Origin: Gammaproteobacteria bacterium
GTDB lineage: Bacteria > Pseudomonadota > Gammaproteobacteria > Pseudomonadales > Pseudohongiellaceae
Assembly (NCBI GenBank): GCA_029244985.1
Contig: JAQWQD010000013.1
Coordinates: forward strand, 1-64,000
Length of the DNA: 64,000 bases
Direction: 5' to 3'
Shown here: piece after piece, positions 35,196 through 44,605 of the stretch
Layout of the letters: the number at the start of each line of letters is the position of its first letter
Position numbering within the stretch: the first letter of the stretch is position 1
Notes under the pieces: model-generated
Databases searched by the model: none
What the model saw: only the letters and a program-made list of their open reading frames with translations
What the model was told of the DNA's origin: nothing
Translations under genes and position numbers: made by a program

Positions 35196-38100
35196 TTATG
35201 CAGCTGTATCTGCCGCCTGTTCTTCCAAAACGCGTTTGTAATCCTTAGGCATAACTTTTACAAATTGCCCCAATGCTGACTCCCAGTCATCCAATACTGA
35301 TTTAGCAACTGTTGAACCAGTGTAATCAAGATGATTTTTAATTAACGATTTTAACCGCAATATGTCATTAGCTGCGGAGACAGATTCCAATTCAAAAGTT
35401 TCCTTATTACATTGTTTGGGGAATGCGCCTTCAGGGTCCCATACAAATGCGGTGCCACCACTCATGCCAGCACCAAAGTTACGGCCAGTGTTACCCAAAA
35501 CGACAACAGAGCCACCAGTCATATATTCACATCCGTGATCACCAATACCTTCTATCACTGCACTTGCGCCACTGTTTCGCACAGCAAAACGTTCGGCAGC
35601 GATGCCACGGATATAGGCTTCTCCACTAGTGGCTCCATACAAAATAACATTGCCTGCAATGATGTTCTCTTCTGCCTTAAAAGAACTTTGTTTTGGTGGG
35701 TAGATTATAATTTTTCCGCCGGATAAGCCTTTGCCCACATAATCATTGGCGTCGCCTTCGACAGTGAGGCTTATGCCCTTAGCTAGCCAGGCGCCTAATG
35801 ATTGGCCAGCGGATCCAGTGAATTTAATATTGATTGTGTCATCCGGCAGCATTTCTGCCTTCCATTTCTTCGCTACTTCATTAGAGAGCATGGTGCCCAC
35901 CACACGATTAGTGTTAATAATTTCATGCTCAATGAAAACTTTTTCGCCGGATTCCAATGCAGGTTGTGCTAATCGAATTAATTCATTATCCAATGCTTTG
36001 TCTAAACCATGGTCTTGCGCCTTACTGCAAAAAAAACCTGTATCATTAAAAATTACTTGTGCGGGTTCTAGCATCGAACTTAAATCTAAGCCACTAGCTT
36101 TCCAGTGCTCTATCGCATCATTGGTATCCAATAAATCAACACGACCTATCATCTCATTGACTGTCTTTAGCCCTAGTTCCGCCATGATGTTGCGCATTTC
36201 TTCGGCCACCATGAATAAATAGTTGACTACATGCTCAGGCTTGCCTTTAAACTTCTTGCGCAATTCTGGATCTTGTGTGGCGATGCCTACCGGGCAAGTA
36301 TTCAAATGACACTTACGCATCATTATGCAGCCGAGCGTAATTAAAGGGGCGGTTGCAAAACCATATTCTTCAGCACCTAACAACGTTGCTATGGCAATAT
36401 CGCGGCCAGTTTTCAATTGGCCATCAGTTTGCAACACAACTCGTGATCTTAAGTTATTCATTACTAAAGTCTGGTGAGTTTCTGCGATACCAAGCTCCCA
36501 TGGCAGTCCTGCGTGTTTTATTGATGTCAACGGTGAGGCGCCGGTGCCGCCATCATGACCAGAAATCACCAAGTGGTCTGTTTTCGCTTTGGTTACACCT
36601 GCAGCAATAGTTCCAACACCAATCTCAGAAACAAGTTTCACGCTTATGCGTGCTTCGCGATTTGCATTCTTTAGATCATGGATAAGTTGGGCAATATCTT
36701 CGATGGAGTAAATATCATGGTGTGGAGGTGGACTAATAAGTCCTACGCCAGGAGTAGAATGGCGAATGCGTGCAATGTTTTTGTCTACCTTTCCACCCGG
36801 AAGCTCGCCGCCTTCACCAGGCTTCGCGCCTTGTGCAATCTTAATCTGTAACTCGTCAGCATTGGTTAGATACCAAGCCGTAACTCCAAATCTACCTGAC
36901 GCCACTTGTTTAATCGCAGAGCGCTTAGAATCGCCATTGGGCAACGGATCAAATCGTGCAGGATCTTCACCGCCTTCTCCAGTGTTTGATTTCCCACCGA
37001 GCCGGTTCATTGCGATCGCCAGAGATTCGTGACTTTCCTCGGAGATTGACCCAAAGCTCATAGCACCTGTTGCAAAGCGTTTTACAATTTCGCTTGCAGG
37101 CTCTACGTCATCAATAGAGATGGCTTTATTAATATCAGTACGAAAATTCAGCAACCCTCGAAAGGCGCAGTGACGGGTTGCCTCTTCATTAGTATGCTTA
37201 GCAAAGGCGTCATAGGCTTCGACATTGTTGTTACGCGCTGCTATCTGCAAGTTGAAAATACTGTTCGGATTCCACATATGCATGTCGCCGCCGATGCGCC
37301 AGTGAAAATCGCCGGGGTTATTCAGAACCGGAATGAGCTCACTTTCTTTGGTAGGGAATCCAATACTATGACGACGATTCGACTCTTCAATTAGCACATC
37401 GAAGTTAATACCTTGAACACGACTAGCGGTCCCCACAAAACACCTATTGATAATCTCATCTGCCAGACCAACCGCTTCGAAAATTTGCGCACCTTTATAT
37501 GACTGCAAAGTAGAGATGCCCATCTTGGCCATAACTTTGAGCATTCCTTTAGATACACCTTTCTTGTAGGCTGCAACTAACATGTCTTCATCAGAGTATT
37601 TATCACCTAACAACCCTTCTTTGTTTGCTTGCCATAGGGCTTCAAAGGCTAGATAAGGATTGATTGCATCTGCACCATAACCAGTTAGCAAACAATGATG
37701 GTGAACTTCTCTTGCCTCGCCGGTTTCTAAAATAATACCAATCTGTGCGCGCTGTTCCTGCTGAACTAAGTGGTGATGAACGGCACCACAAGCAATAAGC
37801 GCACTGAGCGGAATATGGGCTTTAGAAGTAAGGCGATCGGTAAGAACTATAAATGAATAGCCGGCAGCGATCGCTTGAGTCGCTTCAATGCAGATTCGAT
37901 CGATGGCATTGGCATATCCATTGTCTTCCGTTGCAGTATAAGTGATGTCAATTTCTTGGGAACGCATTCCCTGGTAATCCATATATTTTATGTCAGCTAA
38001 TTGTTGGTTAGATAAAATCGGATGTTCTAGGTTTAATCGATGTGCTTGGCCAGGCGTTGATTCTAATAGATTTCCTTCTGGGCCAATAAAACAACGTAGG

Positions 38101-39755
38101 CTCATTACTACTTCTTCGCGAATCGAATCGATCGGAGGATTGGTTACTTGCGCAAAGAGTTGTTTGAAATAGTCGTAGATCATGCGTGGCTTGTCAGACA
38201 AACAAGCTAGCGCAGAATCATTTCCCATGGAGCCCAGCGGATCTCTCGCTTCTGTAACTAGAGGAATTAGCATGAACTGCATAGTTTCAGTGGTGTAGCC
38301 GAACGCTTGCATTCGACGCAAGGTGTTGCTTGAATCTAATGAATGAGCAATATTGCTAGAGCTTATATTATTTAAGGAAACTTTTTGATCACTTATCCAT
38401 TCGCCATAGGGTCGTTTGTTACAAATAATTTGTTTCAGTTCTTCATCAGGAACTAAGCGACCCTGATCGAAATCCAGTAGAAACATTCTGCCCGGTTGTA
38501 GACGACCTTTTTCTTTCACATTAGCGGGGTCGACCCCGATGACCCCTACTTCAGAAGCCATGATGCATTTGTCATCATGAGTAATGTAATAACGACTTGG
38601 TCTAAGCCCATTGCGATCAAGCACGGCTCCAATATATTGACCATCAGAAAAGACAATCGAGGCTGGTCCATCCCAGGGTTCCATTAGTGCAGAGTGGTAT
38701 TCATAAAAATCTTTCTTTCCCTGCGCCATATTGACGTCGGATTGCCAAGCTTCAGGAATCATCATCATGGTTGCTTCCGCGAGAGATCGACCAGAGAGTA
38801 GTAAGAATTCCAAAACTGCATCGAAGCTACCTGAGTCGGAGAGGTCGCCATCAATCACCGGGAAAATATCGCCGAGTTTATCGCCAAAGACATCAGTTGC
38901 AACTTTTCCCTGGCGTGCGACCATGGCGTTAACGTTGCCTCGCAAAGTATTAATTTCACCGTTATGACTCATAAAGCGATTTGGTTGCGCTCGATCCCAG
39001 GATGGGAAAGTGTTAGTGCTAAAACGTGAATGCACCATAGCTAAGTGAGTCGCAAAATCTTTGTTGGTTAGGTCATTATAAAAAGGAAACAACTGCCCTG
39101 GTGTAAGCATGCCTTTATAAACAATTACTTTAGTTGAAAGGCTGCAGGCATAAACTTGTTTTCTCTCCGTCAATGATTCGTCATTGCGTAGAATGTGGGT
39201 AAATCGTTTTCGGATGATATAGATGACTCGTTCAAATTCATCATGAGCGAGGCCATTTGCCGCTGCGATGAATAGCTGAGTGATAAATGGTTGAGCCATA
39301 CGCGCAGCCGGGCCGACATCGGCTGCGTCGGCGTTCGTTGGGACTTCGCGCCAACCCAGCAAGTGCTGTCCCTCTTCCTTAATGATCTTGCTTATGGTTT
39401 CCTGGCATCGATCTCTTTCTCCCTCTATCTGGGGTAGAAAAATATTGCCTACAGCATATTGACCAGGGTTAATTTCAGCATTGAAGGCTTCTTTCGCGGT
39501 CTTCTGAAAAAAGTCGTGGGGTAAGGCCATGAGAATGCCAGCGCCGTCACCGGTATTTGCTTCAAAACCGCAACCACCGCGGTGATCCATTCTAGAATTC
39601 AAGTGGTACGCATCCAGCATGATTTGGTGGCTGGGTTGACCCTTAATATTAGCGACAAAGCCTACACCACAGGAATCTTTTTCCATGGAAGGGTCGTAGA
39701 GTCCGGTCTTTTCGGGAAAACCAAACTTCAACGGCAATTTTTTCATGTCGTTCAT
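35196..39755 (-). CDS. gltB: Glutamate synthase, large (alpha) subunit
   Basis: 1519 residues. A 28-residue propeptide precedes the catalytic Cys in SMEKDSCGVGF (N-terminal nucleophile amidotransferase). Then the central domain, the FMN-binding domain (SVKLVSEIGVGTIAAGV) and the 3Fe-4S cysteines CIMMRKCHLNTC, and the C-terminal beta-helix (GSVVVLGNTGRNFGAGMSGG). With GltD it makes two glutamates from glutamine and 2-oxoglutarate. The ATG lacks a good Shine-Dalgarno but overlaps the stop of a 24-codon ORF with one (TAATG), so it may be translated by coupling. Upstream are a tandem repeat and palindromes that may bind a regulator. Confidence 0.96.
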   Translation of the reverse strand: MNDMKKLPLKFGFPEKTGLYDPSMEKDSCGVGFVANIKGQPSHQIMLDAYHLNSRMDHRGGCGFEANTGDGAGILMALPHDFFQKTAKEAFNAEINPGQYAVGNIFLPQIEGERDRCQETISKIIKEEGQHLLGWREVPTNADAADVGPAARMAQPFITQLFIAAANGLAHDEFERVIYIIRKRFTHILRNDESLTERKQVYACSLSTKVIVYKGMLTPGQLFPFYNDLTNKDFATHLAMVHSRFSTNTFPSWDRAQPNRFMSHNGEINTLRGNVNAMVARQGKVATDVFGDKLGDIFPVIDGDLSDSGSFDAVLEFLLLSGRSLAEATMMMIPEAWQSDVNMAQGKKDFYEYHSALMEPWDGPASIVFSDGQYIGAVLDRNGLRPSRYYITHDDKCIMASEVGVIGVDPANVKEKGRLQPGRMFLLDFDQGRLVPDEELKQIICNKRPYGEWISDQKVSLNNISSSNIAHSLDSSNTLRRMQAFGYTTETMQFMLIPLVTEARDPLGSMGNDSALACLSDKPRMIYDYFKQLFAQVTNPPIDSIREEVVMSLRCFIGPEGNLLESTPGQAHRLNLEHPILSNQQLADIKYMDYQGMRSQEIDITYTATEDNGYANAIDRICIEATQAIAAGYSFIVLTDRLTSKAHIPLSALIACGAVHHHLVQQEQRAQIGIILETGEAREVHHHCLLTGYGADAINPYLAFEALWQANKEGLLGDKYSDEDMLVAAYKKGVSKGMLKVMAKMGISTLQSYKGAQIFEAVGLADEIINRCFVGTASRVQGINFDVLIEESNRRHSIGFPTKESELIPVLNNPGDFHWRIGGDMHMWNPNSIFNLQIAARNNNVEAYDAFAKHTNEEATRHCAFRGLLNFRTDINKAISIDDVEPASEIVKRFATGAMSFGSISEESHESLAIAMNRLGGKSNTGEGGEDPARFDPLPNGDSKRSAIKQVASGRFGVTAWYLTNADELQIKIAQGAKPGEGGELPGGKVDKNIARIRHSTPGVGLISPPPHHDIYSIEDIAQLIHDLKNANREARISVKLVSEIGVGTIAAGVTKAKTDHLVISGHDGGTGASPLTSIKHAGLPWELGIAETHQTLVMNNLRSRVVLQTDGQLKTGRDIAIATLLGAEEYGFATAPLITLGCIMMRKCHLNTCPVGIATQDPELRKKFKGKPEHVVNYLFMVAEEMRNIMAELGLKTVNEMIGRVDLLDTNDAIEHWKASGLDLSSMLEPAQVIFNDTGFFCSKAQDHGLDKALDNELIRLAQPALESGEKVFIEHEIINTNRVVGTMLSNEVAKKWKAEMLPDDTINIKFTGSAGQSLGAWLAKGISLTVEGDANDYVGKGLSGGKIIIYPPKQSSFKAEENIIAGNVILYGATSGEAYIRGIAAERFAVRNSGASAVIEGIGDHGCEYMTGGSVVVLGNTGRNFGAGMSGGTAFVWDPEGAFPKQCNKETFELESVSAANDILRLKSLIKNHLDYTGSTVAKSVLDDWESALGQFVKVMPKDYKRVLEEQAADTAA

Positions 39756-39829
39756 TATGATAAGAGTCTCACACTTGTTTCGTGATTCAGTTCTTCCTGT
39801 TTAGCCATGCTGCAAACTCGAATTTTCAT
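39755..39829 (-). CDS. Candidate leader ORF upstream of gltB
   Basis: 24 codons from ATG 39829 (MKIRVCSMAK...), with GGGGAGG about 10 bases upstream, and a TAA that overlaps the gltB ATG (TAATG). No known family; the sequence is not rich in one amino acid, so classical attenuation is not indicated. It may act to load ribosomes onto gltB. The larger track ORF (to 39958) starts at a TTG with no ribosome site. Confidence 0.4.
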   Translation of the reverse strand: MKIRVCSMAKQEELNHETSVRLLS

Positions 39830-39934
39830 CCGGTATTTCCCTCCCCGGTAATGGCATTGCCCCTCGGGTTGGTAGGCGTAACGCTGCTGAATCTTACCTG
39901 ATAGGACTTGGCGAATAACTTGTTTCTCACTCCG

Positions 39935-39980
39935 AATTTTGTGCTTAGTTGAGCTCAAATTTTGTGCTTAGTTGAGCTCA
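39935..39980. repeat. Perfect 23-bp tandem duplication with TTGAGCTCAA palindromes
   Basis: AATTTTGTGCTTAGTTGAGCTCA twice, without a mismatch. Each unit carries the 10-base palindrome TTGAGCTCAA (39949-39958 and 39972-39981), so two sites lie 23 bases apart, close to two helical turns. About 180-225 bases upstream of gltB. Confidence 0.85.
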
Positions 39981-40256
39981 AAATGGGGAGCCCGACAAAA
40001 TAACATTACGACAGGATATGTCAAGGTTTACGCGGCTTTCCGCACAACTCTTGACTAACTAAGTAGCTGATTTTTGGTCGCTTATAGATTAATTGGGACT
40101 AAAGAAATTGAAAACAAACTGTCATTTTTAAATTTCATTAGATGAGAATTTTAAGATGCAGCGGGCGACCATTTTGTTCATTAAATATTATAAATTCAGC
40201 AATTTTCTAATCAGAATCTGGAAAGATTTTTACTATTGAATTTGTCCGTAAAAATT

Positions 40257-40307
40257 GCGCAATCGTAAGTGGATTTAGCGGTCTTTTTTGTGTTCCCGCG
40301 ATTGCGC
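40257..40307. repeat. 9-bp inverted repeat GCGCAATCG ... CGATTGCGC
   Basis: Perfect arms at 40257-40265 and 40299-40307 with a 33-base loop containing a short T-run. The left arm also forms part of the palindrome ATTGCGCAAT. Function unknown. Confidence 0.5.
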
Positions 40308-40417
40308 TGAAACGGCCCAAACATGAGCCATCCGCGCAAGTTGCTTGCTTGATTAAAAAGGATAGGTGATTTAATCTACACACAGACAGACTCGCCTTAA
40401 CAGACAAAAAGGCTAAT

Positions 40418-40432
40418 TGCAAACGATTCTCA
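40418..40432. promoter_or_regulatory. Fur-box-like sequence
   Basis: Read on the minus strand, TGAGAAT-C-GTTTGCA matches about 10 of 14 positions of the 7-1-7 Fur pattern. About 105 bases before the FeS-subunit start. Confidence 0.3.
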
Positions 40433-40536
40433 TTTTGATTTGTAGCGAGTAATATTAATAAAAAAGAATTAACAGTCTTTCGAATACTTTTTACAAAAAC
40501 CGATTTAAAAAGCCTATTAAAGGAGGCGACGAACCC

Positions 40537-41124
40537 GTGAATCAAAAACTAACCCGTAGACGCTTCATCAAAGGGGTAATTGCCTCTGGTGCGGCTGCCA
40601 CGAGTACTGCAGCTTGGTACTCGGCAACTGGCCAAGAACGCCCTTCAGGATTTGTTGAACGTCTGGTCCGAATCAATGTAAATGGTCAAGTTCGCAGCGT
40701 TGACGTTGAGCCACAGGAAACTTTGGCATCAACGTTACGTTATAAGCTTGGCTTAACAGGAACTAAACTCGGATGTAACCGCGGTGAGTGCGGTGCCTGC
40801 ACAGTGTTAGTTGATGACGTAACAACTTACGCTTGTTCAGTGCTCACTCACTCTATGAAGAATGGGCGCATTGAAACCGTGGAAGGTCTTGAAAGTGCTA
40901 ACGGCGATTTGCATCCAGTGCAGCAGGCTTTTGTGGAAGAACTTTCCCCACAGTGCGGTTACTGCACACCAGGACAAGTAATGTCAGCAGTAGGTTTGTT
41001 GCGCGCTAATCCTAATCCAAGCCGAGAAGAAGCACGACACGCCATGTCTGGCAATATATGTCGCTGTGGATCTTATGACTCTTACCTCGACGGCGTTATG
41101 CGCGCTACCGAATTAATAGGATAA
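40537..41124 (+). CDS. Mo-hydroxylase [2Fe-2S] subunit with Tat signal
   Basis: 195 residues. Tat signal with twin arginine (TRRRFIKG) and a hydrophobic stretch to about residue 30. Then the plant-type ferredoxin site (GCNRGECGACTVL and a later Cys) and the second cluster (CGYCTPG, NICRCG), the standard two-[2Fe-2S] layout of xanthine-oxidase family small subunits. It should be exported folded, carrying its partners with it. GTG start, fixed by a perfect AAAGGAGG about 9 bases upstream. First of five genes; 5 bases before the Mo subunit. The substrate is not predictable: aldehydes or N-heterocycles are typical for the family. Confidence 0.92.
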   Translation: MNQKLTRRRFIKGVIASGAAATSTAAWYSATGQERPSGFVERLVRINVNGQVRSVDVEPQETLASTLRYKLGLTGTKLGCNRGECGACTVLVDDVTTYACSVLTHSMKNGRIETVEGLESANGDLHPVQQAFVEELSPQCGYCTPGQVMSAVGLLRANPNPSREEARHAMSGNICRCGSYDSYLDGVMRATELIG

Positions 41125-41129
41125 TTATC

Positions 41130-43553
41130 ATGGCATATATGCATATTGGCAAAGATTTTACTCCACCAGATGTGCCGGGTAAGGTCACTGGTAGGATTAA
41201 GTATGCAGAAGATTACACTCGCGAGGGTATGGTCTATGCACGCTTACTAACAAGTCCAATTCCTCATGCACGGGTATTGGACATAGATGCGTCAGCGGCG
41301 CTGGCGATGGATGGTGTAATTGGCATACTCACAGCGGATGATGTTTATCCAGATGGAGAGCCGCAAAGCACTGGCTTGAAAATTCTCACTAACGAACCCA
41401 CTTTGGTCGGTGAGCCAATTCTTGCACTAGCGGCAGTGGACGAGAAAACTGCAGAGTCGGCCATCGCGCAGATTTCTGTTACTTTCGAAAGACTCCCTTT
41501 CGTTCTTGACCCCTTAGACAGCTTACAGCCAGGTGGTGCCGACGCTTATAATGGCGGCAACACGTTCGTTTTCCGTCAGGGATTTGTTGAAGAGAAGTGG
41601 ACTGCTGACCAAGTAGCGAGTTTTCGTGCTGGTAACGAACCAACAGCGGAACCGCAGCAGACTGTTGAATATGGTGATCTTGATGCGGCTTTTGGTGAAT
41701 CATCTTATGTTTATGAAGGAACCTTCACCAACGCAGGTTATCCGCACCATTCGATGGAACCACGCAGTGCATTAGCTTACTGGGAAGACGGCAAGCTATA
41801 CCTGCACGGTGGGTCGCAAAGCCTAACTGCTTTTGCTGATGGTATTGCCGGTATTATAGGTGTACCAAAAGAAGACTTAGTCTTCGTTAACGCAGCAACC
41901 GGTGGTGGTTTTGGTCAACGCGCCCGAGCAGGGTCGATCCCTGTTTATGCTGTTCCAGCGAAACTTTCCCAAAAAATTAATCGTCCAGTGATGATGCGTG
42001 CAACCCGCGAAGAAGAATTTACCTTTGGCGGTGCACGTCAGGGTCTTACTGGTTGGATTAAAGTTGGATTCAAGCCTGATGGCGTTATGGCAGCTTGCGA
42101 TCTTTGGATCGTGTCTGACAATGGCGGCAAAGGCGGGGGTGCAGACGCTTACTCAGCAGCAGATTGTATAAGTGTACTTTATCAAGCTGATGCAGTTCGT
42201 TTCCGTGGCACCGCTATTGGAACAAATACTGCACATCGTGGAGCCCAGCGTGGACCTGGTCAGAATCAGATCGCACCAATCATCTCTCCAATCTTGGATG
42301 TTGCGGCAGACGAACTTGGTGTTAGCCGGCTCGATATTCGCAAAATTAATGCGGCAATGACTGGTGATGTTGGCGGCCCACAGCGCACGCCATTTACTTC
42401 TGCCTATATGCCAGAGGCACTGGAGCAAGCTGCAGCTGAATTTGATTGGGAAGGTCGCCAATCGCGGCGTCGCCAGACGAACGGCAGCAAAGTAATAGGA
42501 CTCGGTATAGGTCAGGGCTATCACAATGCCGGTCGTTCAGGCATGGACGGAATTGTCATGATGGGTGCTGATGGACGACTTAAAATCCATAACGGAGTCG
42601 GAAATCTGGGTACTTATTCCTACGCATCAACTTCCCGAGCAGCTGCAGAAGTTCTGCAAATGCCTTGGGAGAGTTGCGATATCATCACTGGACGTACAGA
42701 TTTGCACTTACCTATTACCTCGCCACAGGATGGCAGCAACTCAATCTTCACGAACACCCGAACCTGCTATGGGGCAGCTCAGGATATGTTAACGAAGATG
42801 AAAGAGATTGCTGCGACAGACTTAGGTGGCGATCCTACTGACTACGACGTCTCTAATGAGCGCGTACATCAGATTGCTGATGAGTCAGTTGGCTACAGCT
42901 ACGCAGAAGTTGCGCAGCGAGCAATTGAACTAGGCGGTAAATATACTGGGAGCGCAGAGCTCCCTGAAGAACTAGCTGAGTGGACACAGATAGCAGTTTC
43001 CCGTTTGGAAGGCACTGGTTTTATGGGGATCTTCCACGACCCCCGCCACGAAGGTAACCCTCCAGGGTTCACCGTTACGGCTTGTGAAATCGAACTGGAT
43101 AAGGAAACCGGTAAGATAGATATCCTTGAGATGATCAGTATCGGTGAAGCCGGAACTATCATGCATCCTAAAGGCATGGATAACCAACTGGTCGGTGGTG
43201 CTGTTTGGGGTATTGGTTTGTCGGCGTACGAGCGTCATTTATACGATCCTCAAAATGGATTACCAGCAAGCACTGGTTACTGGCAGAGCAAGGTGCCAAC
43301 CTATCTCGATACACCGGTAAAAATAGAAACTGGCTGGGTGGATTTACCTGATCCTGAGAACCCAGTTGGTGCACGTGGTATTGGTGAGCCTTCTATGGGC
43401 TCAGTTTCCGCCGCTCTTACCGCAGCAATCACCGATGCACTAGATGGACACATCTTTGGTGCTTCGCCAATTACTGCAGACATGATCATTAACCACGTAG
43501 CAGGAACATCCGAAGAAGCGGTACCTCTTGCTCAGAACAATTTCCGAGGTTGA
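41130..43553 (+). CDS. Mo-hydroxylase molybdopterin-binding subunit
   Basis: 807 residues, full-length xanthine-dehydrogenase/aldehyde-oxidase large subunit. N-terminal GKVTGRIKYAEDY domain, the cofactor motif GGGFGQRA at about residue 253, and near the C terminus GARGIGEPSM, whose Glu is the catalytic base. No signal peptide of its own, so export would depend on the Tat signal of the FeS subunit. It is between the FeS and FAD genes, 1 base before the latter. The whole set is a three-subunit enzyme, as in PaoABC-type aldehyde oxidoreductases, but with a different gene order and with a cytochrome instead of a maturation factor. Confidence 0.93.
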   Translation: MAYMHIGKDFTPPDVPGKVTGRIKYAEDYTREGMVYARLLTSPIPHARVLDIDASAALAMDGVIGILTADDVYPDGEPQSTGLKILTNEPTLVGEPILALAAVDEKTAESAIAQISVTFERLPFVLDPLDSLQPGGADAYNGGNTFVFRQGFVEEKWTADQVASFRAGNEPTAEPQQTVEYGDLDAAFGESSYVYEGTFTNAGYPHHSMEPRSALAYWEDGKLYLHGGSQSLTAFADGIAGIIGVPKEDLVFVNAATGGGFGQRARAGSIPVYAVPAKLSQKINRPVMMRATREEEFTFGGARQGLTGWIKVGFKPDGVMAACDLWIVSDNGGKGGGADAYSAADCISVLYQADAVRFRGTAIGTNTAHRGAQRGPGQNQIAPIISPILDVAADELGVSRLDIRKINAAMTGDVGGPQRTPFTSAYMPEALEQAAAEFDWEGRQSRRRQTNGSKVIGLGIGQGYHNAGRSGMDGIVMMGADGRLKIHNGVGNLGTYSYASTSRAAAEVLQMPWESCDIITGRTDLHLPITSPQDGSNSIFTNTRTCYGAAQDMLTKMKEIAATDLGGDPTDYDVSNERVHQIADESVGYSYAEVAQRAIELGGKYTGSAELPEELAEWTQIAVSRLEGTGFMGIFHDPRHEGNPPGFTVTACEIELDKETGKIDILEMISIGEAGTIMHPKGMDNQLVGGAVWGIGLSAYERHLYDPQNGLPASTGYWQSKVPTYLDTPVKIETGWVDLPDPENPVGARGIGEPSMGSVSAALTAAITDALDGHIFGASPITADMIINHVAGTSEEAVPLAQNNFRG

Positions 43554-43554
43554 T

Positions 43555-44550
43555 ATGGTAGCCACATCACATGACGTAATGCCTGATATTGAGCTTTATC
43601 AGCCAGCTGATGAAGCCACAGCGCTGGACCTTGCGTCCAGGCTAGGTAACGAAGGTTGGCTACTAGGTGGTGGTCAGGACACTTATGGCTGGTTGAAAGA
43701 CCGGAATAAGACACCTGCAGCCATGATCGAGCTGACACAAATTGATGCTTGGAAAGGCATCAAGGAAATCAGCGATGGAATTGAAATCGGTGCAGTCACA
43801 ACCTTGACTGAAATCGCTAACAATCCCCTCGTCCAGTCCCGCTATGGTGTTTTAGCAAAAGCAGCGAGCGTGGTAGCAAGCCCTCAAATTCGTAACGTAG
43901 GTACGCTCGGCGGCAACCTTAATCAGGACGCTCGTTGTTGGTACTACCGTCGCGGACTAGATTGTTATCGAGCCGGCGGAAATATTTGCTATGCCGATTC
44001 ACCTGAAGGTCTTAATCGTGAGCATGCTTTATTTGGAGCAAGTCGCTGCGTTGCAGTTAGCCCTTCCGATACAGCGCCAGCCCTGGTCGCACTTGATGCA
44101 ACAATGGTTGTTTCAAGTTCCAGTGGCGAACGATTGATTCCAGCACAAGATTTTTTTGTTGGACCTGATCGTGATATTTTAAACATGACTGTGCTTAACG
44201 ACGATGAAATACTGACAGCGGTTAGAATTCCCAGCACTTGGGCGAATGCAGAGTTCTACTGGGAAAAAGTTGCCGATAGAAACGTTTGGGATTTTGCTCT
44301 TGTTAATATCGCTGCAGTTTTCAAAGTGTCCGGTGGAACAATTGAAGATTCGCGTTTTGCTTGTGGAGCCGTTGAGTGCACGCCGCGTCGGTTGGAAACA
44401 GTTGAAAGCGAAGTTCGCGGGCAACAGCGTTCTGAAGAGCTTGCGGTTCGCGCCGGTGAAATAGCAACAGATGGCGCACGTGCACTGAACTACAACAACT
44501 TCAAAATACCATTAATGCAAAACCTAGTTAAAAGAGCGATCCGAGGGTAA
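43555..44550 (+). CDS. Mo-hydroxylase FAD-binding subunit
   Basis: 331 residues. The N-terminal FAD/PCMH fold (LLGGGQDTYGWLKDR) and ASPQIRNVGTLGGNL are the standard FAD contacts. After these is an insertion with four cysteines (RCWYY, LDCYR, NICYA, SRCVAV), comparable in place with the loop that carries a [4Fe-4S] cluster in 4-hydroxybenzoyl-CoA reductase beta subunits. ATG 43555, one base after the Mo-subunit stop, is the start (GAGG upstream); the track's earlier start overlaps that gene. Electrons should pass from Mo over FeS to FAD and, in this operon, to the membrane cytochrome. Confidence 0.92.
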   Translation: MVATSHDVMPDIELYQPADEATALDLASRLGNEGWLLGGGQDTYGWLKDRNKTPAAMIELTQIDAWKGIKEISDGIEIGAVTTLTEIANNPLVQSRYGVLAKAASVVASPQIRNVGTLGGNLNQDARCWYYRRGLDCYRAGGNICYADSPEGLNREHALFGASRCVAVSPSDTAPALVALDATMVVSSSSGERLIPAQDFFVGPDRDILNMTVLNDDEILTAVRIPSTWANAEFYWEKVADRNVWDFALVNIAAVFKVSGGTIEDSRFACGAVECTPRRLETVESEVRGQQRSEELAVRAGEIATDGARALNYNNFKIPLMQNLVKRAIRG

Positions 44551-44605
44551 ACCTCGGTTCGTCTCCGCTAGCTGAAAAAACTAATTAGAATAAGAGGGTA
44601 GTACA

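Larger units (their letters stand above)
39833..40536. other. Divergent intergenic region, gltB / Mo-hydroxylase
   Basis: About 700 bases between divergent operons, mostly AT-rich. It holds a perfect 23-bp tandem repeat (39935-39980), a 9-bp inverted repeat (40257-40307), a Fur-box-like sequence (40418-40432) and the AAAGGAGG of the FeS-subunit gene. The 112-residue minus ORF in it is not credible. Confidence 0.6.

Noticed and set aside
35412-36222. Several plus-strand ORFs of 68-158 residues
   Set aside because: Antisense shadows of gltB; translations lack domain features.
39755-39958. 67-residue track ORF upstream of gltB
   Set aside because: Starts at a TTG inside the tandem repeat with no Shine-Dalgarno; only the inner 24-codon ORF has one.
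40207-40545. 112-residue minus-strand ORF in the gltB / Mo-hydroxylase gap
   Set aside because: AT-rich, no ribosome site, composition not protein-like and it overlaps the well-supported FeS-subunit start.
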